64,000 nt of DNA from Brachypodium distachyon (taxonomy: Eukaryota > Streptophyta > Magnoliopsida > Poales > Poaceae). A program made the translations under genes and the position numbers. The notes below the pieces were generated by a model, which saw only the letters and a list, made by a program, of their open reading frames with translations, did no database searches and had not been told where the DNA came from. Positions 1 through 11,360 of the stretch are shown here, piece after piece. Within the stretch, counting starts at the first letter, position 1, and the number at the start of each line of letters is the position of its first letter. The stretch covers positions 992,001-1,056,000 of the forward strand of contig NC_016131.3 in the NCBI RefSeq assembly GCF_000005505.3, in the 5' to 3' direction.

Positions 1-675
1 CAGGCCCACATTTTCACCCTGCTAGGCCTGGAGTTCCGGCCCAAACATTTAGCGTGCTACCATGCCAAGATCGCCCTCCCTAAATACAACCGAGCGAACA
101 ACACCAAGGTCTCTATGAATCAACTGTTAACTGGGATGCAGTGATAATAATACAACCAGTGTTGGATTTTAACTGTATTTGTTCTGGGAAATTGTTTTTT
201 TTTTCCTTTCAGTTTGAGCTGGTGGAGGTACGAGCAATCTTTTTGTCCTTTGAGTTTGGAGGGGGCTGCCTCCATTATAATTTCACGGCTAAGCAGCTGC
301 CTGAGGACGATGATCATCATCATTCTGCTAATGCTGCCGGCAGCACGGAGCTGTTCTTCTCTGAAGTGAACTACAATTTCCGGACTGAGAATGATGTCCT
401 GTTGTGCTGTATTGTCAGCGAAAATGATGCAGGTACATATTTACCCGGGGTTCATTTGTTAATGCTTTCTTGAAACAACAAAGAACCTTTTTCTCTCAGA
501 TTATCGTTGTGTTAAACCCACTGTTATGTTCTATTCTTTCTCTTCAGGGCATTGCTACGGCTGCGAAGGCGAGCTGCCAACGGTTATCCACCCAAGTAGC
601 CAGGCATACGGTGGTGGCAGCAGTACCTGTATTGACTTGCCACTTCCAGACAGCGCAAGCTCAGACAGTGATTAA
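1..675 (+). CDS. DUF3615-like protein, copy 1 (5' part outside window)
   Basis: Exons are 1-108 (continuing left of the window), 213-432 and 548-675, with GT/AG sites and matching phases (0, then 1). The joined product contains YHAKIALPKYNRANNTK, then FELVEVRAIFLSFEFGGG, a Cys pair (CCIVSENDAGHCYGCE) and a HPSSQAYGGGSSTC tail. These are the hallmarks I associate with the plant DUF3615 domain, whose function is unknown. The tail is acidic and serine-rich and ends SSDSD before TAA. The two other copies share intron positions and phases. This copy differs by an Asp/His-rich insert (EDDDHHH) in the middle exon. The family assignment is from memory of its consensus; the gene model is well supported by comparison with the copies. 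Confidence 0.65.
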
Positions 676-3600
676 GTTGGCAATGCCTTCACTTGAACTT
701 GAAGCTCAGACATTTCGTACCTTGTCGATCTGCCTAATTAAGCTTGATTTCGCTGTGTCTTGTCTTTCTTGTGAAAAATGTACTTTTGGGGGTAATAATG
801 TTTTTTCTTCTTTTATCATCATGTCACTTTTAGGGGTTTCTGCAGTGAGTAAATAAGCTTCAGAAATGTAGAAATGCAATGAAAATCTGAATCATAAACC
901 GGCTACGAACATTTCCTGTACGGTGAAGAGTTTGTAGTGTTACTACAACTTAGAATCATTATCATTCTGAAGAGTTTGGTTAGGCTTTACGTGTGACTTT
1001 TGCTTTTGGCTTATAAGAAGAAGAAGAAAATCTACTCGTAACTTAGAATTAGAGCGAAGGGAATAGAGCGGAGTAGTGCTTTAATTGTTTATAAGTGGGT
1101 ATTAGAAATGCTTACAAGGAAACCGGACAGTTAAACGGTAAAAACAGGCTTCGAACACTCCCTGTCCGGTGACCATTTGTAGTGCCATCTGCAAGGCTGC
1201 TAGCTTCCTCTGTCTGGCTCATTACCTTCTCTTTCTATTCTAGCCCACGGCAATCTGTCGGAACGGCGTAATCACCATCATCTTTAGTGTAGCCGCCATC
1301 ATCTCCATAACTGGAGTCGCTGTCAAATCTCCGAGATAATTAAGCCTCACCATCCTCGTCCTACCTGCTCAGCTCCAGGTCTTGATCTTCGCTCAAATAC
1401 GCATAACCTAGTTTGGCGTCTAGTTCCGCGTCTCCTTGATCCTTTACACCTTCTACTTGGACCTAAAAGACATGAATATATATAATTTGTCATATATGGC
1501 ACATCTGAAACATGAAGATTTATTTTGTTCAAATTGACTCCACTGGATATTCTATGTACCAGTACTTTCAGATCTGAGCTGATTCGCTCTTCTGTTTAGC
1601 TTTAATTGCAGTGCTATGACAACTGAGGACCTGTCACAAAGAGAAGAGTAATATTAGTGAATAAAAAAGATTGTAAAAGGCTTTGCTTTCACGAGATCCC
1701 TTGGACACAGGACTCTCGTGTGCGCACGCAGCGAGTATAACTAAAGCGCATCCTCGTCGACACGTATATGCGCTACGCGTATATGTCTAAGTGATGTCAC
1801 GTCTGTGCGCCCCGATCGATGACTCCGGCACGCCGGCCGGCCATCTCTAACCAAGAGCTCTATCATAGCACCAGAAACATATATATATATATATACGTTC
1901 ACTTCGAAGATGCATGTCAGATTTTGCATGCAGTCCTGCCAACGTATATACGCGTACGTATACATCTTCGGCGGCAAAACATGTGCGCGTATTCTTGTTA
2001 GTTCGATCAGCCGCCCTTAACGTACATACATACACACATGCTTAATCTAAAGTATGTATAGTAAGCATCAGATCAATTAACAATCTACGTACCTCCGTGT
2101 ATAGTTAGTGTGTGGCTGAGAATAGGCACACCGCGGAGTTTACCTCCGCATATAATTAGTATGCAGTCGCGTCGCTCAGATGCACCGCATAGTTAATTAG
2201 TGTACATGTCGCTAAGTAAGTCGTGACATATAGTTAGTAAGTGAGGTAATATCCTAATGAGCTGATCTAGCTAATCTCTACATGTCGACCATCTTAATCA
2301 TGTACGTCTTTCGGATACTGTCGGCGTAGACGACGAACCTGCATCCGTCGATACCGAATCCAGAGCTGTAACTGTTGAGATACTCATAGCATACCTCAGC
2401 TTTAGGTGTGTCATCCTCACCGAGCTCCTGCAAATCCTGGTACGCGACACCAGAGCCCGTCAACACGACGCAATGTACATCGTACGGCTCGCATCTGCTC
2501 GATACCGATACCTCTCATGAGGTAAAACGTGAAAATAGTCAATTGTCACTCTGAAAGAGGATGCAAACATCTCTCCTTTATTCAAACAATCAGGTATCTC
2601 AGTTGCTTCTGAAGCGTAGACAGTTCACTGTAATCTTGTATCTTGTAGTGAATAGCCTATAAGCACAACAATGGTTATTGCCACAACAGGATGCAAATAT
2701 CTTCTTATTTACTTGAAATAATATAAAATGTTGAATTCATACAAATACTTTTTCTGTTTCAGAACATTGCGTCAATGATTTTCTTTTCAGCAGTAGTCAA
2801 TTTTTGCACCCAACCATTATTTGCCATGTGTACAAACCTCCCCCCCCCACCCCACCCCACCCCCCCCCCCCACACACACATACACTGCAGAAACGAGAAA
2901 AGACGAACACACTATCCCCTATTTAAAAAGCCTTCTATCACTTCTTCGATACTTTTTAACGGACCCAGCCTACAAATTCAAAAAAACACAACCCGGCAAC
3001 CACTTGCTAGCCCAAAAGCTCAACACAAAAAAACTGCTGACGTCCATTCTCCATAACTGACCTGATAAGAAGACATCTGCTAGTCTTATGGATTGAAAAT
3101 CAAATTTTAACTGCAACTGAAAACTGACATGAACTAGAATAAAAAAACAATTTCCCAGCTAGTCACAATCACTTATAATACACAAGAACACAAGACCAAA
3201 AGAAACATTGCTTAAAAAATTGACCTATCTTACCTATTCTTCAAAAATTGACTCACCTTACCTATTCGAGGTTTCACCTATTTTTAATTTGGCAGGCAGC
3301 AAAAACAACACAGAAATTATGGCATAAAATTGACCGCAAACCAACCTAGATAGGGATCACAACAGAAGATTGAAAGACCACTATTCGCATTACACACGCT
3401 ACAGTTGAAGGCAACTGTCTGAGCTCAGTAGAAAGCACCTCAGGTACCCAGGCACCCCAACCACCACCACCAAAATGACTCATGCAAAATGATTTTACAG
3501 ACTAGGGAAGACAGGAATTTGAGCTGACTCTGCTTGTGTTGATGAAATAAACAACAAATTTGCTATGGTTGAAGATGACATAACTAAATACATGAACTCA

Positions 3601-4441
3601 AAAACCACAACCAACCCTGACACCTCCCCACCCCCACACACCCCCGGTAGATTCCGTTCACCCAGTAAATTTCACACGCATCGAAATTGCGCTATGACCT
3701 ATGAACATTGCAAAAATACGATGGCAGCAACTACTACCCCCCTCCAACCCATCCCCACGCAATGCAGGAACAAGACCACATGCCACCACGAGAGTAGCTG
3801 TGTAACGAAAAGAATAGAACAACCACTGCAAACTGAGCAAATGCTGCAATTCTTGCAAAAATAGACGTCTGACAAATCAACACCAAAAGCACAACAACAA
3901 ACCCTCCATCAGCCAAATCTACCCACACCCCCCATTCCCCTCCACAAACCCTATGTTCTGAAGCAACTACAACTGCACAAGCTCGCAACAACCATGCGGG
4001 AGGAGATGGAACCAAAGAGAAACAAGGAACAATAGCACCGGAAAATCCCCTGTAACCGACCGCCTTGTTAAGACTCCGTCCCTCGAAAAGATAGCACTAG
4101 TGGACACGAACGCACGATAAACAGGCCTTTGAGACCCAATCGACTAACCCAAAGAATGGTGCGATGCAAAAGAAAATGCATACGCTGACTCGGCCCAAGA
4201 AATAAACAACATTGAGATATTCCAAATCTAACGGACAATAAATTGACTCACGGCCAAGTAAAATTCATCTAGCTGTCAAGTAGCAAAATTGTAAATTAAT
4301 TGGTAAAGTAAAAAAAAGACTAGGATTTATATAGGGAAAATAAGAATAAATCAATGAGTGGTTAGAATTGTATTCTCTTCAAACTATACAATAAAAAACA
4401 TAAACATGTGGTGATTTAAGTAATATAAAATGTATTACATC
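676..4441. other. gene-poor region with degenerate repeats
   Basis: No intact gene is visible. The stretch holds a duplicated 50-60 bp motif just downstream of the DUF3615 gene (about 890-945 and 1135-1190, sharing CGAACA..TCCTGT.CGGTGA), an (AT)n run near 1879-1895, a C-rich low-complexity tract at 2838-2882 and an exon relic at 2600-2658. A minus-strand open stretch at 2278-2466 (contains FGIDGCRFVVYADSIRKTYM) could be an old exon, but I recognise no family. Confidence 0.5.
2600..2658 (-). pseudogene. exon relic, unknown gene (copy A)
   Basis: On the minus strand this reads AIHYKIQDYSELSTLQKQL without a stop. It is clearly homologous to the segment directly upstream of the relic exon at 4442-4585. 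It appears to be the 5' part of the same two-part unit. The protein family is not recognised. Confidence 0.35.
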
Positions 4442-4645
4442 TTCTACATGACCGACATCAAAATATTCTTCGGTCACGACTCCATAAACATTTGACATTA
4501 AAAAACATGTGGCAAGACTATCTTCTGATTTCAGTTTTAGTTCCTTTGCTTCTTTGGACTGCATGAATGTGTCCATCATCTGTTGCTTCTAGAGCGTACA
4601 CAACTCGCTGTACTTCTGGATCATGTAGTGAATCGCCTATAAAAA
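4442..4645 (-). pseudogene. exon relic, unknown gene (copy B)
   Basis: The minus strand encodes AIHYMIQKYSELCTL, a TAG stop, then QQMMDTFMQSKEAKELKLKS...ATCFLMSNVYGVVTEEYFDVGHVE. The second part, 4585-4442, is 144 bp and aligns over its whole length with the relic at 4928-5071, but the donor site is lost (GATGTA instead of GTATTA). The in-frame stop and lost donor show decay. The family is not recognised. Confidence 0.4.
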
Positions 4646-4927
4646 ATGCAACAATGATTATTGCCACATCATGATGCAAATATATTCTTATATGACTACT
4701 TTGGTCACAAAATTCACACATATAGTTTATGTTTCAGAACAGTATTTCTTAAATTTTGGTCACAAAAATTTGGTCTCAGTCATTTTCCAAATTTGGTGAA
4801 TAAAAATGAATTGCTAAAATTTTTAAAAGACTAGAATTCATATGAGGAATAGAAACCACAATAAACATAATTATCTCTATAGAACAAAAAGATAGATATG
4901 TGATTTAAGAAGCCGAAAAAATAATAC

Positions 4928-5071
4928 CTTTTGCAAACGGCCTGTATCAAAATCTTCTTCACTGATTACACCATACATCTTTTCCATTAAGAGACATGTT
5001 GCTAATTTGTCTCCTGATTTCAGTTTTAATTTCTTTGCCTCTTTAGATTTCATGAATGTCTTAACCAGTTG
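4928..5071 (-). pseudogene. exon relic, unknown gene (copy C)
   Basis: This is an open 144-bp (48-codon, phase 0) block on the minus strand bounded by AAG (acceptor side) and GTATTA (donor side). It encodes QLVKTFMKSKEAKKLKLKSG, then a helix-like LATCLLMEKMYGVISEEDFD. It shares about two thirds of its residues with copy B, so purifying selection acted before or during duplication. There is no start codon context and no partner exons nearby. It could be a fragment moved by a transposon. The function is unknown. Confidence 0.4.
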
Positions 5072-5842
5072 CTTAAGATGCTTATAAGAGGACAATTAGC
5101 ATACATCACTCTAAAGTGACATTCCATTAGAACTACAGTGCAATTATAGATACATTCTCCTGTTAGAAGCATACATCGTGCTGTATATGTTAAAAACGTT
5201 AAATGTTACACACATAAAAAATGCTTGAACTGCACAGAGCCAACGGTAACACATAATGCATACTAAGTTTTTCAATTTGAAATACAACTATAAAACAATA
5301 TTACTTTAAATACTCATAATGATTTTTTTTCATTTATATAATAGTGGAAATATTGTTAAGATTTTGAACTGTACAGATGTCAAATTCTATTTATAGCGAG
5401 ACAATTTATTTTAGTTAGCTACCTAAAGTATTTTAGTGGTTGAAATGATTGGCAAACATATCTTTTAGTTTATTCAATGTTGTGTAATTAAATATATTTA
5501 AAACTTTGTATACCTAGCCCAAAAATTAATTTATACCAACCACTACTGTCATATGTACTCTATATTGAAAGTAGATGTTTGTGTTACAATTCAACTCATA
5601 TATACATGTATGCTTGTGTAAGACTTTATAACCGATTTAATGGCTAGGATGAACAAGAAAAATAGCTATTGGAACTCACGTTCTATTCGCTACACAAAGT
5701 CAAACCTTAATTGATAAGTTAAGGAAGTTTCTTGCCTAGTTCTTAGATATTTTGCGGGTTGGGTGAGTAGCACTTCTAGAGAAATCGTATGACGGTTTCA
5801 CTATTGCCAGCATTCTTCTATTATTGCTTAGGATATAAGTTA
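5072..5842. other. AT-rich spacer, nothing recognised
   Basis: AT-rich sequence with no coding potential, clear repeats or RNA genes that I can see. Confidence 0.5.
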
Positions 5843-6430
5843 GTACCATGACCTTGGCACGTATGTTTAGTTAGTCCACAAACTTGTAAACTGATCACCG
5901 TTAGTCCAAAAGTTTGCATTATTGTGCACTGTTAGTCTAAATCACAGAATCTGGTGTTAAAAGGACACGTGGCGCGTGACGTGGCATGGAGATAGGTTCA
6001 GGAGGGGTAATTTGTTTGTTATGTCGTACTCGTGATTTTTTTTCTGAATTTCCAAAGTGTGACATACTGCTACAACACCTGTGAAGTGTTTAACAGGTAA
6101 TTAATTTGAAATCTTAGTGTAATTTCTTCTGCATTATTTCACTAGCTTTGAAATCTAGTTTCGCATTATTCCAGCTTGGAGAATTTAGGGTATACTGCAG
6201 GTTGAACTGAAATAATATCCGGGGGCAAAACGCGAAAGATTTTATGAAAAAAAAAACTCCTGCGCCTCTCCCCATGCCCCGTCATGCACCACACGGTCAT
6301 TTAACGCCCGATTCTGTGATTTGGGCTAATGGTGCACATATATGCCAAGTTTAGGCCTAATAATAATCGGTTTACAAGTTAGTGGACTAAAGTGAACATT
6401 TGTGCCAAGTTGATGGATCGTTGGTGCAAT
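5843..6430. mobile_element. MITE-like element with long inverted-repeat arms
   Basis: Arms of about 130 bp at 5845-5975 and 6297-6425 are imperfect inverted repeats. The left arm reads CCTTGGCAC...AACTTGTAAAC..., then TTAGTC.AAATCACAGAATC, and the right arm carries the same elements in reverse order. The centre is unrelated, AT-rich, non-coding DNA. The size and structure fit a non-autonomous DNA transposon (foldback or Mutator-like). The exact ends and target duplication are not resolved. Confidence 0.6.
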
Positions 6431-6599
6431 TTCCTCTCTAGATATTTCAACAAGATTATTTTTCACACTCACCACTTTAATCTCGTTGTCTCTTCTTAAC
6501 ATTTTGTACGCAAGTCTACTATCAAGTTTCTAAAAATTTGAATTTCCAAGCAGTCTGGTGAGAATGTTAGCCAATTGACCCTTTAGTGGTCACATATAC

Positions 6600-7376
6600 T
6601 GCACTGAATCCTCGACGTGACATATGCTTCCAGTTGCTGCACTATGGGCTCGTCCATCTGCTTGGCGAACTGATGGTCCCCAATCTCCTTCTGAAGCCGC
6701 ATGAGAGAAATCCCACACAAACAAGTATGCAATTTAGGAACCATCCTCTTCATGAGCATCTCCCTGAACACAAAGTAGCAGAAACCGCAAAAAGACCTGG
6801 GCGATCTTGGCCATGCTGGGCTCGTCTTGCTGGGCGGCCTGGTCGGCGATAGGATGCAGGAGGCAGAACTTGTCCTCCCTGTGGTGGAGGAAGCTGACGA
6901 GGGCGGTGAGGAGCTGGACGACGCGGAGCGGGTGCGGGTGGAGGAGGTCGTCGAGCGTGAAGTGCTTGACATGGATGGACTCAAGGAACGCCCGGGACTC
7001 GTCGTAGAGCCGCCGCGCCCGGATGCCCTCCGCGTGGTGCTCCGGGTTGCCCAGCGCCTCCAGCTCCTTGAACCCTAGCTGAGTCTGAGCGTCCTCGCCG
7101 CCGTCCCTGCGGGAAAAAAAACCCAGCAGCGTGGACCTGTCTCAGGTGAGCAGATGAGGGAGTGATTGGGGAGGAAGAGGGGAGGCGGTGGTTGTGTTAC
7201 CCGGGGGCGTCGACATAGAGAGCGATAAAGCGCGAGAGGACGGCGGGGAGGAGGTCCGGCAGGGGCTTGGCGATGTCGTCGGGGCGGAGGTTGGCGACGG
7301 GGGCGATGCCGTACTTGGTTAAAGCCTCGGCGATCTGCGCCGCCGGCAAAGTCGGGAACGCGAAGCCGGAAAGCAT
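6600..7376 (-). pseudogene. NUF2: NUF2 kinetochore protein, 5' fragment only
   Basis: Exon 1 (7376-7201) encodes MLSGFAFPTLPAAQIAEALT...NLRPDDIAKPLPDLLPAVL. Exon 2 starts at 7106 after a CAG acceptor and encodes FKELEALGNPEHH...HFTLDDLLHPHPLRVVQLLT and SFLHHREDKFCLLHPIAD. This is the calponin-homology head of Nuf2, a subunit of the NDC80 complex that binds microtubules at the kinetochore. A third coding block (about 6690-6607) reads KEIGDHQFAKQMDEPIVQQL, which resembles the start of the Nuf2 coiled coil. A full Nuf2 is about 450 residues. Here only about 170 codons exist and nothing further downstream matches. It is likely a truncated duplicate, although an unusually long intron leading out of the segment cannot be wholly excluded. 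Confidence 0.7.
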
Positions 7377-7479
7377 CGTCGCCGCCGCCGCCGCTACTCC
7401 GGCCACCGGCTCTCTTTTCCCCCAAACAGGCGGTGCCGTTTCCCGCCCAGACAGGCGACTCCGGAAGAAGATTCCGCAG

Positions 7480-7600
7480 GCGATGCGGCCCAGGCCCATC
7501 AACTTTCGTCTCCTTTTTTGCTTCTCTGAAAGAAGCCCAGAATTGGCCTAAAAAAAATAGAAGCCCATAATTTGTGCTAAATTATTGGGCCTCGGCATAT
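7480..7600. promoter_or_regulatory. site II (TGGGCY) cluster upstream of NUF2 fragment
   Basis: Several GCCCA/TGGGC motifs (CAGGCCCATC, GAAGCCCAGA, GAAGCCCATA, TTGGGCCTC) lie within about 100 bp upstream of the NUF2 start on the minus strand. Site II elements are typical of promoters of proliferation-linked plant genes, so the fragment kept its native promoter. Confidence 0.45.
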
Positions 7601-8303
7601 GAATCTTGATATGGGATTTTAGTTTTTTCTTTTTTGTTCTTACTAGTGTGTGCATCCATGATTGTTTCTTGCATCTTGCACTATTTAAAGCAAAACAGAT
7701 GTGTGTAAGAATAATCGAGCGAAAACTCTCCGGAATAAAATTTTCGGAGCTGCATAGGAGGCCGCTCAATCGAGTTGCCATGGAGGGAGTAGAAGGATCC
7801 ACTGATCAGGCGAGGCCACATAGAAAAGGACTTGTGTTGGAAAGTCGGGTCTGTGGGTGTGTTCAGTTTGGGTCGAAATGTACAGTGACAATTTTTTGTC
7901 ATCGACAACGTTTGGAATTTGGTTGGATAGTTGTTAACCACGCCAATGTTCTTTTCGCCAACTCTGGTTCAATTTTTTAGTCAAAATTGGCTGATTGATA
8001 GGCTAACAAAACTATAACTAATTATTAATTTTCCTCAAAAAATAACTAATTATTAATTATTTGGCTAGCAAATTTTTTGTAGGGCAATTTTGGATTCAAA
8101 CCAAACCCCTATATCTGCCGAGCTCGCAAACACGATACTGATTGACAAGTCTCATGGCAAAAAAGTAAAGTCGTTACAATTTTTGGTAAATTAAAATGTC
8201 AAAAGACGCAAACAAATCAGCTGCAAGCTTAAGCATGTCGATGGAGCGGGTATGACATTTATACGATCAAACGGGAACATTGAATTGACGCGTCAACTTT
8301 CAG

Positions 8304-8339
<36 letters not shown>

Positions 8340-8437
8340 AGGCATTGCCACAAGTACATTTTTCTTCGCAAGAGCAAGCCAGAAGACTAATCAGATAGAC
8401 AAGCCAGCTAATTAATCATCGAGCTCTTCAGACGAAG
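7601..8437. other. spacer, no gene seen
   Basis: AT-rich spacer between the NUF2 fragment and DUF3615 copy 2. The only structure is a long (TA)n tract at 8304-8339. Confidence 0.5.
8304..8339. repeat. (TA)n microsatellite
   Basis: About 36 bp of nearly pure TA dinucleotides interrupted once by G. Confidence 0.9.
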
Positions 8438-10266
8438 CTAATCGCTGTCTGAGCTTGTGCCGTCTGAACCTGGAAAGTTAATGCAGGTACTGCTACCACC
8501 GCCGTATGCCTGGCTGCTTGGGTGGATAACCATTGGCTGGCGGCCTTCGCAGCCATAGCAATGCCCTAGAAAACAGGGGGAAACAGTTAGCTAAATATTA
8601 ACATGACGACACGAGATTCAGTAAAAAAAAAAACGTGATTTGCAAAACTGCACCGGATGCAAACCTTAAGATTGATCGGAAAATGAGTAGAACCCAACGC
8701 ATGGAAACTATTTGCAGGAAGTGGTGTGACAGGTGACACTACTTACTTTATGCAGAAGGGAATGGAAAATTATCAGGATATCTTACTTCTTTCTATGGGT
8801 TTATTACATGGATATCTTATATGGATGTAATCTGGGAAAAAGGTCCTCTAGGAATAATTAAATATTGCAGATACATGAAACAGGAGAAGAATAAAGGAAC
8901 GATAGGATCTCTCACGAAAACAGCAACGGCGAACCCCAGGTAACTAGGTAAATACTCACCTGCATCGTTTTCCCCAACTATACAGCACAGCAGCAGATCC
9001 TTCTCATTCCGAAAAAAGTAATTAGCTTCCAAGAAGAATAGCTTGGTACTGCCGGCATCAGCAGAATGGGGATCTTCAGACTTAGCACTGAAGTTATAGT
9101 GAAGGCAACCCCCTCCAAACTCAAAAAACAAAGAGATTGCCCGTACCTCCAGCAGCTGAAACTGAAAAACAAAATGGAAATACAATTATCACATCTCATT
9201 CTTATCACATACACATACACATCCCAGAGAGAGAGAGAGAGAGGGAGAGAGCTACCTCGGTGTTGTTTACTCTGTTATATTTACGCAGAGCTAGCTTGGC
9301 ATGGTGACGTGAAGCCTTTTGTCTGAGGGCAACTCTTCTTTCGCGGCGTGCATTCCTTACCTCCTCAGGTTCTGTCCTCTCCCTCAGTACAACTGGACGT
9401 CCAGGATTAACAAAACCTGGGGCAGCATAAATACTACCCGGGGTTTCGCGGAAACATGGCTTAAACCTCCAAGCATGCTGCTCCATGTTGAAATCTTGAG
9501 GAGAACTAATCCTTTCCTCGGTAGCCCAACCAGGTCGACTCCTGATCCATTGACAGATATTATGGCATTAATGAAAAATGATAAATCCCATGCATGTGCC
9601 ATGCTCTAACACGCAAAAAAAAAATACCAGTACCGTGCACCAATTTGTTTTTTCTATGATAATTCTTGGAGTGTAGTTCATGAAACCATTCATATGCAGC
9701 AGATTAAAAGCTTGTCAAGTTTAATTTGGAATTCAAATTTGGAACTGAATTAAACAGCTGCCAGGTGTGGATGCAGTACACAACCTAATCGATGAGAGAA
9801 AAACATGAACGCTTGTTATATTATTATTATTTTCGGAACGGATAGCATTGTTGTGCTTTTCAGTACAGTTTATAGCCCATTATCGATGCAGCTTGCAGTG
9901 CATAGAACAGTTCTTATAAAAGAACAAAAATTCAGCCAACCATATGGGAACGGGACAATTCATGTTACCCATTTTCAAGGAAAAATAGTTTTGAGTATAA
10001 ACATCAAATGGACAACTTAATACTGTGAGCTACAATATTTGGGCTATCAATCTTGCAATCACGTACATATCGGCACTTTAATGCGATTGAAATATATGTT
10101 CGATAGTGTTGAACAGAGAGCAATCCAAAAATAGAAGAGATTAACAAATGCTAGGAGTTTTATATACCTTGCATACTTCCCCTTTAAAGCGGAACGTGAG
10201 ATTGCAACTTGAGATGGATGGGGTTGCTTTTGTTCCTCTGGCAAGACACGCAAATTCCCCTTGAGC
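8438..10266 (-). CDS. DUF3615-like protein, copy 2 (first exon not found)
   Basis: Minus-strand exons are 10266-10168 (99 bp), 9541-9256 (286 bp), 9161-8960 (202 bp) and 8565-8438 (128 bp, stop TAG). Lengths and phases are identical to exons 2-5 of copy 3, so the model is robust. The product contains LPEEQKQPHPSQVAISRSAL, MEQHAWRFKPCF, HHAKLALRKYNRVNNTE, FQLLEVRAISLFFEFGGG, CCIVGENDAGHCYGC and the HPSSQAYGGGSSTC tail. The short first exon of copy 3 (MADLQGRIDQEDP) has no counterpart upstream. The sequence there is a retroelement-like block, so this copy may have lost its start or may use an internal ATG. A (GA)n tract (about 9228-9250) lies just inside the intron after 9256. Function unknown. 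Confidence 0.6.
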
Positions 10267-10394
10267 CTGAAACAGACAATGTGATTTATTCATAAACCAG
10301 TAGTAATTTACGCAGTAGTCTGTCTATTTGAGAAACGAATTAAGGAGAACTAGAGCAAGTTCATATAGCAGCAGAATATATAGCTAGACGGAAT

Positions 10395-11360
10395 ATGAGC
10401 CGTCGCCAGACAATGGCGTACAGCGACGGCGTCTCGAGGTGGGGTGGCTGTTCCGATCCTGGCGAGATCTTGGGCAGAGGGCCAAGGGGAGGCGGGGCGC
10501 TTTGGGGGGACGGCGACAGGGCGGTCCAGGATCCGCAGTGTGCGGCCGTGGAAGCCTTTCTCTCCATGCGGGGCGTCGGGGAGGTTCCAGATCTGCAGGG
10601 CGCGTCTGCTGACGCCTTTCTCGTCAGGGGAGCTGGCCTTGCCTGAATTGGCGGCGGGGCGGCTCAGGGTCTGCAGGGCGCGGCTGCTGAGGCCTTCCTC
10701 GCCAAGCGAGGCGACCCTCCGTGGAACGACCCAACGATGGACCTTTTTTTGGAAACGCACGATCTTCTCGCCGCTGTGAATCCCGATGCATCTAACTCGA
10801 TCTCTCTCCGCTGGGTTAGATTGAACGGGTTAGATATGGGTCCATGCACTGGGTCGTTGTTCCATGGGTCGCATAGGATTTCTTTCCGCCGGAGGCGGGG
10901 AAGGCAGAGGAGCTGAGCGTATTAGGGTTTAATTTGGGGAAAGTGTTTTGCAAGCGTGGGGAAGAGCTTTTTTCTTCTTCTTCTTCTTTCTTTCTTTTCA
11001 CGGAGGGTTATCTTTAATTGAATCGGTCCGGCGATAGAGGAGCAGGTTCAAGGCCCGCAGAGCTACTTCCCTGTTCCTTTTATTTATATCCTTTTGGATG
11101 ATTTGAAGGAGAGAAACAACCGCATTTTCAATATTCAGGACGAGGCAGCGCTGTGAAGATTAGTGGACGGGCAAGGATTAGGAGCCTTGCTATCTGGACC
11201 TGATGATGTTCCTTGAGTTTGTCCCCTAGTTTTTTTGTTTCTGTACTGTGTTCAGTCTTTTTCGTTTTTTCTTTTTGTGGTACTTCCATGTCGACCACGT
11301 GTTGACCTTCTTTGATATATATATAAAGGGCACGCTGTGCCACTTTTTTCAAAAAAAAAA
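10395..11360 (+). mobile_element. possible non-LTR retroelement with poly(A) end
   Basis: A GC-rich 5' half passes into a T-rich 3' part that ends with a small hairpin (GGCACGCTGTGCC, 11330-11342), a short spacer and a run of A residues (11352-11361). That terminal architecture matches the element at 19439-20702, where GCACCGGTGC precedes the poly(A). I could not find a convincing target-site duplication, so the call is an inference. Confidence 0.35.
10515..10735 (+). repeat. three tandem imperfect repeats with coding-like periodicity
   Basis: Three copies of a roughly 75-85 bp unit each read, on the plus strand, like QDPQCAAVEAFL, DLQGASADAFLVRG and LQGAAAEAFLAKRGD. The peptide similarity exceeds what chance would give. 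An in-frame stop lies between units 2 and 3. No family is recognised. Confidence 0.4.

Noticed and set aside
2775..3060. Open frames through the C-rich tract
   Set aside because: Pro/His runs come from low-complexity DNA; no splice or start context.
8817..9220. Separate small genes from individual DUF3615 exons
   Set aside because: Exon sizes and phases equal those of copy 3, so they belong to one gene.
10816..11001. Lys/Glu-rich frame
   Set aside because: Generated by a TTC/TCT repeat; no support as a gene.
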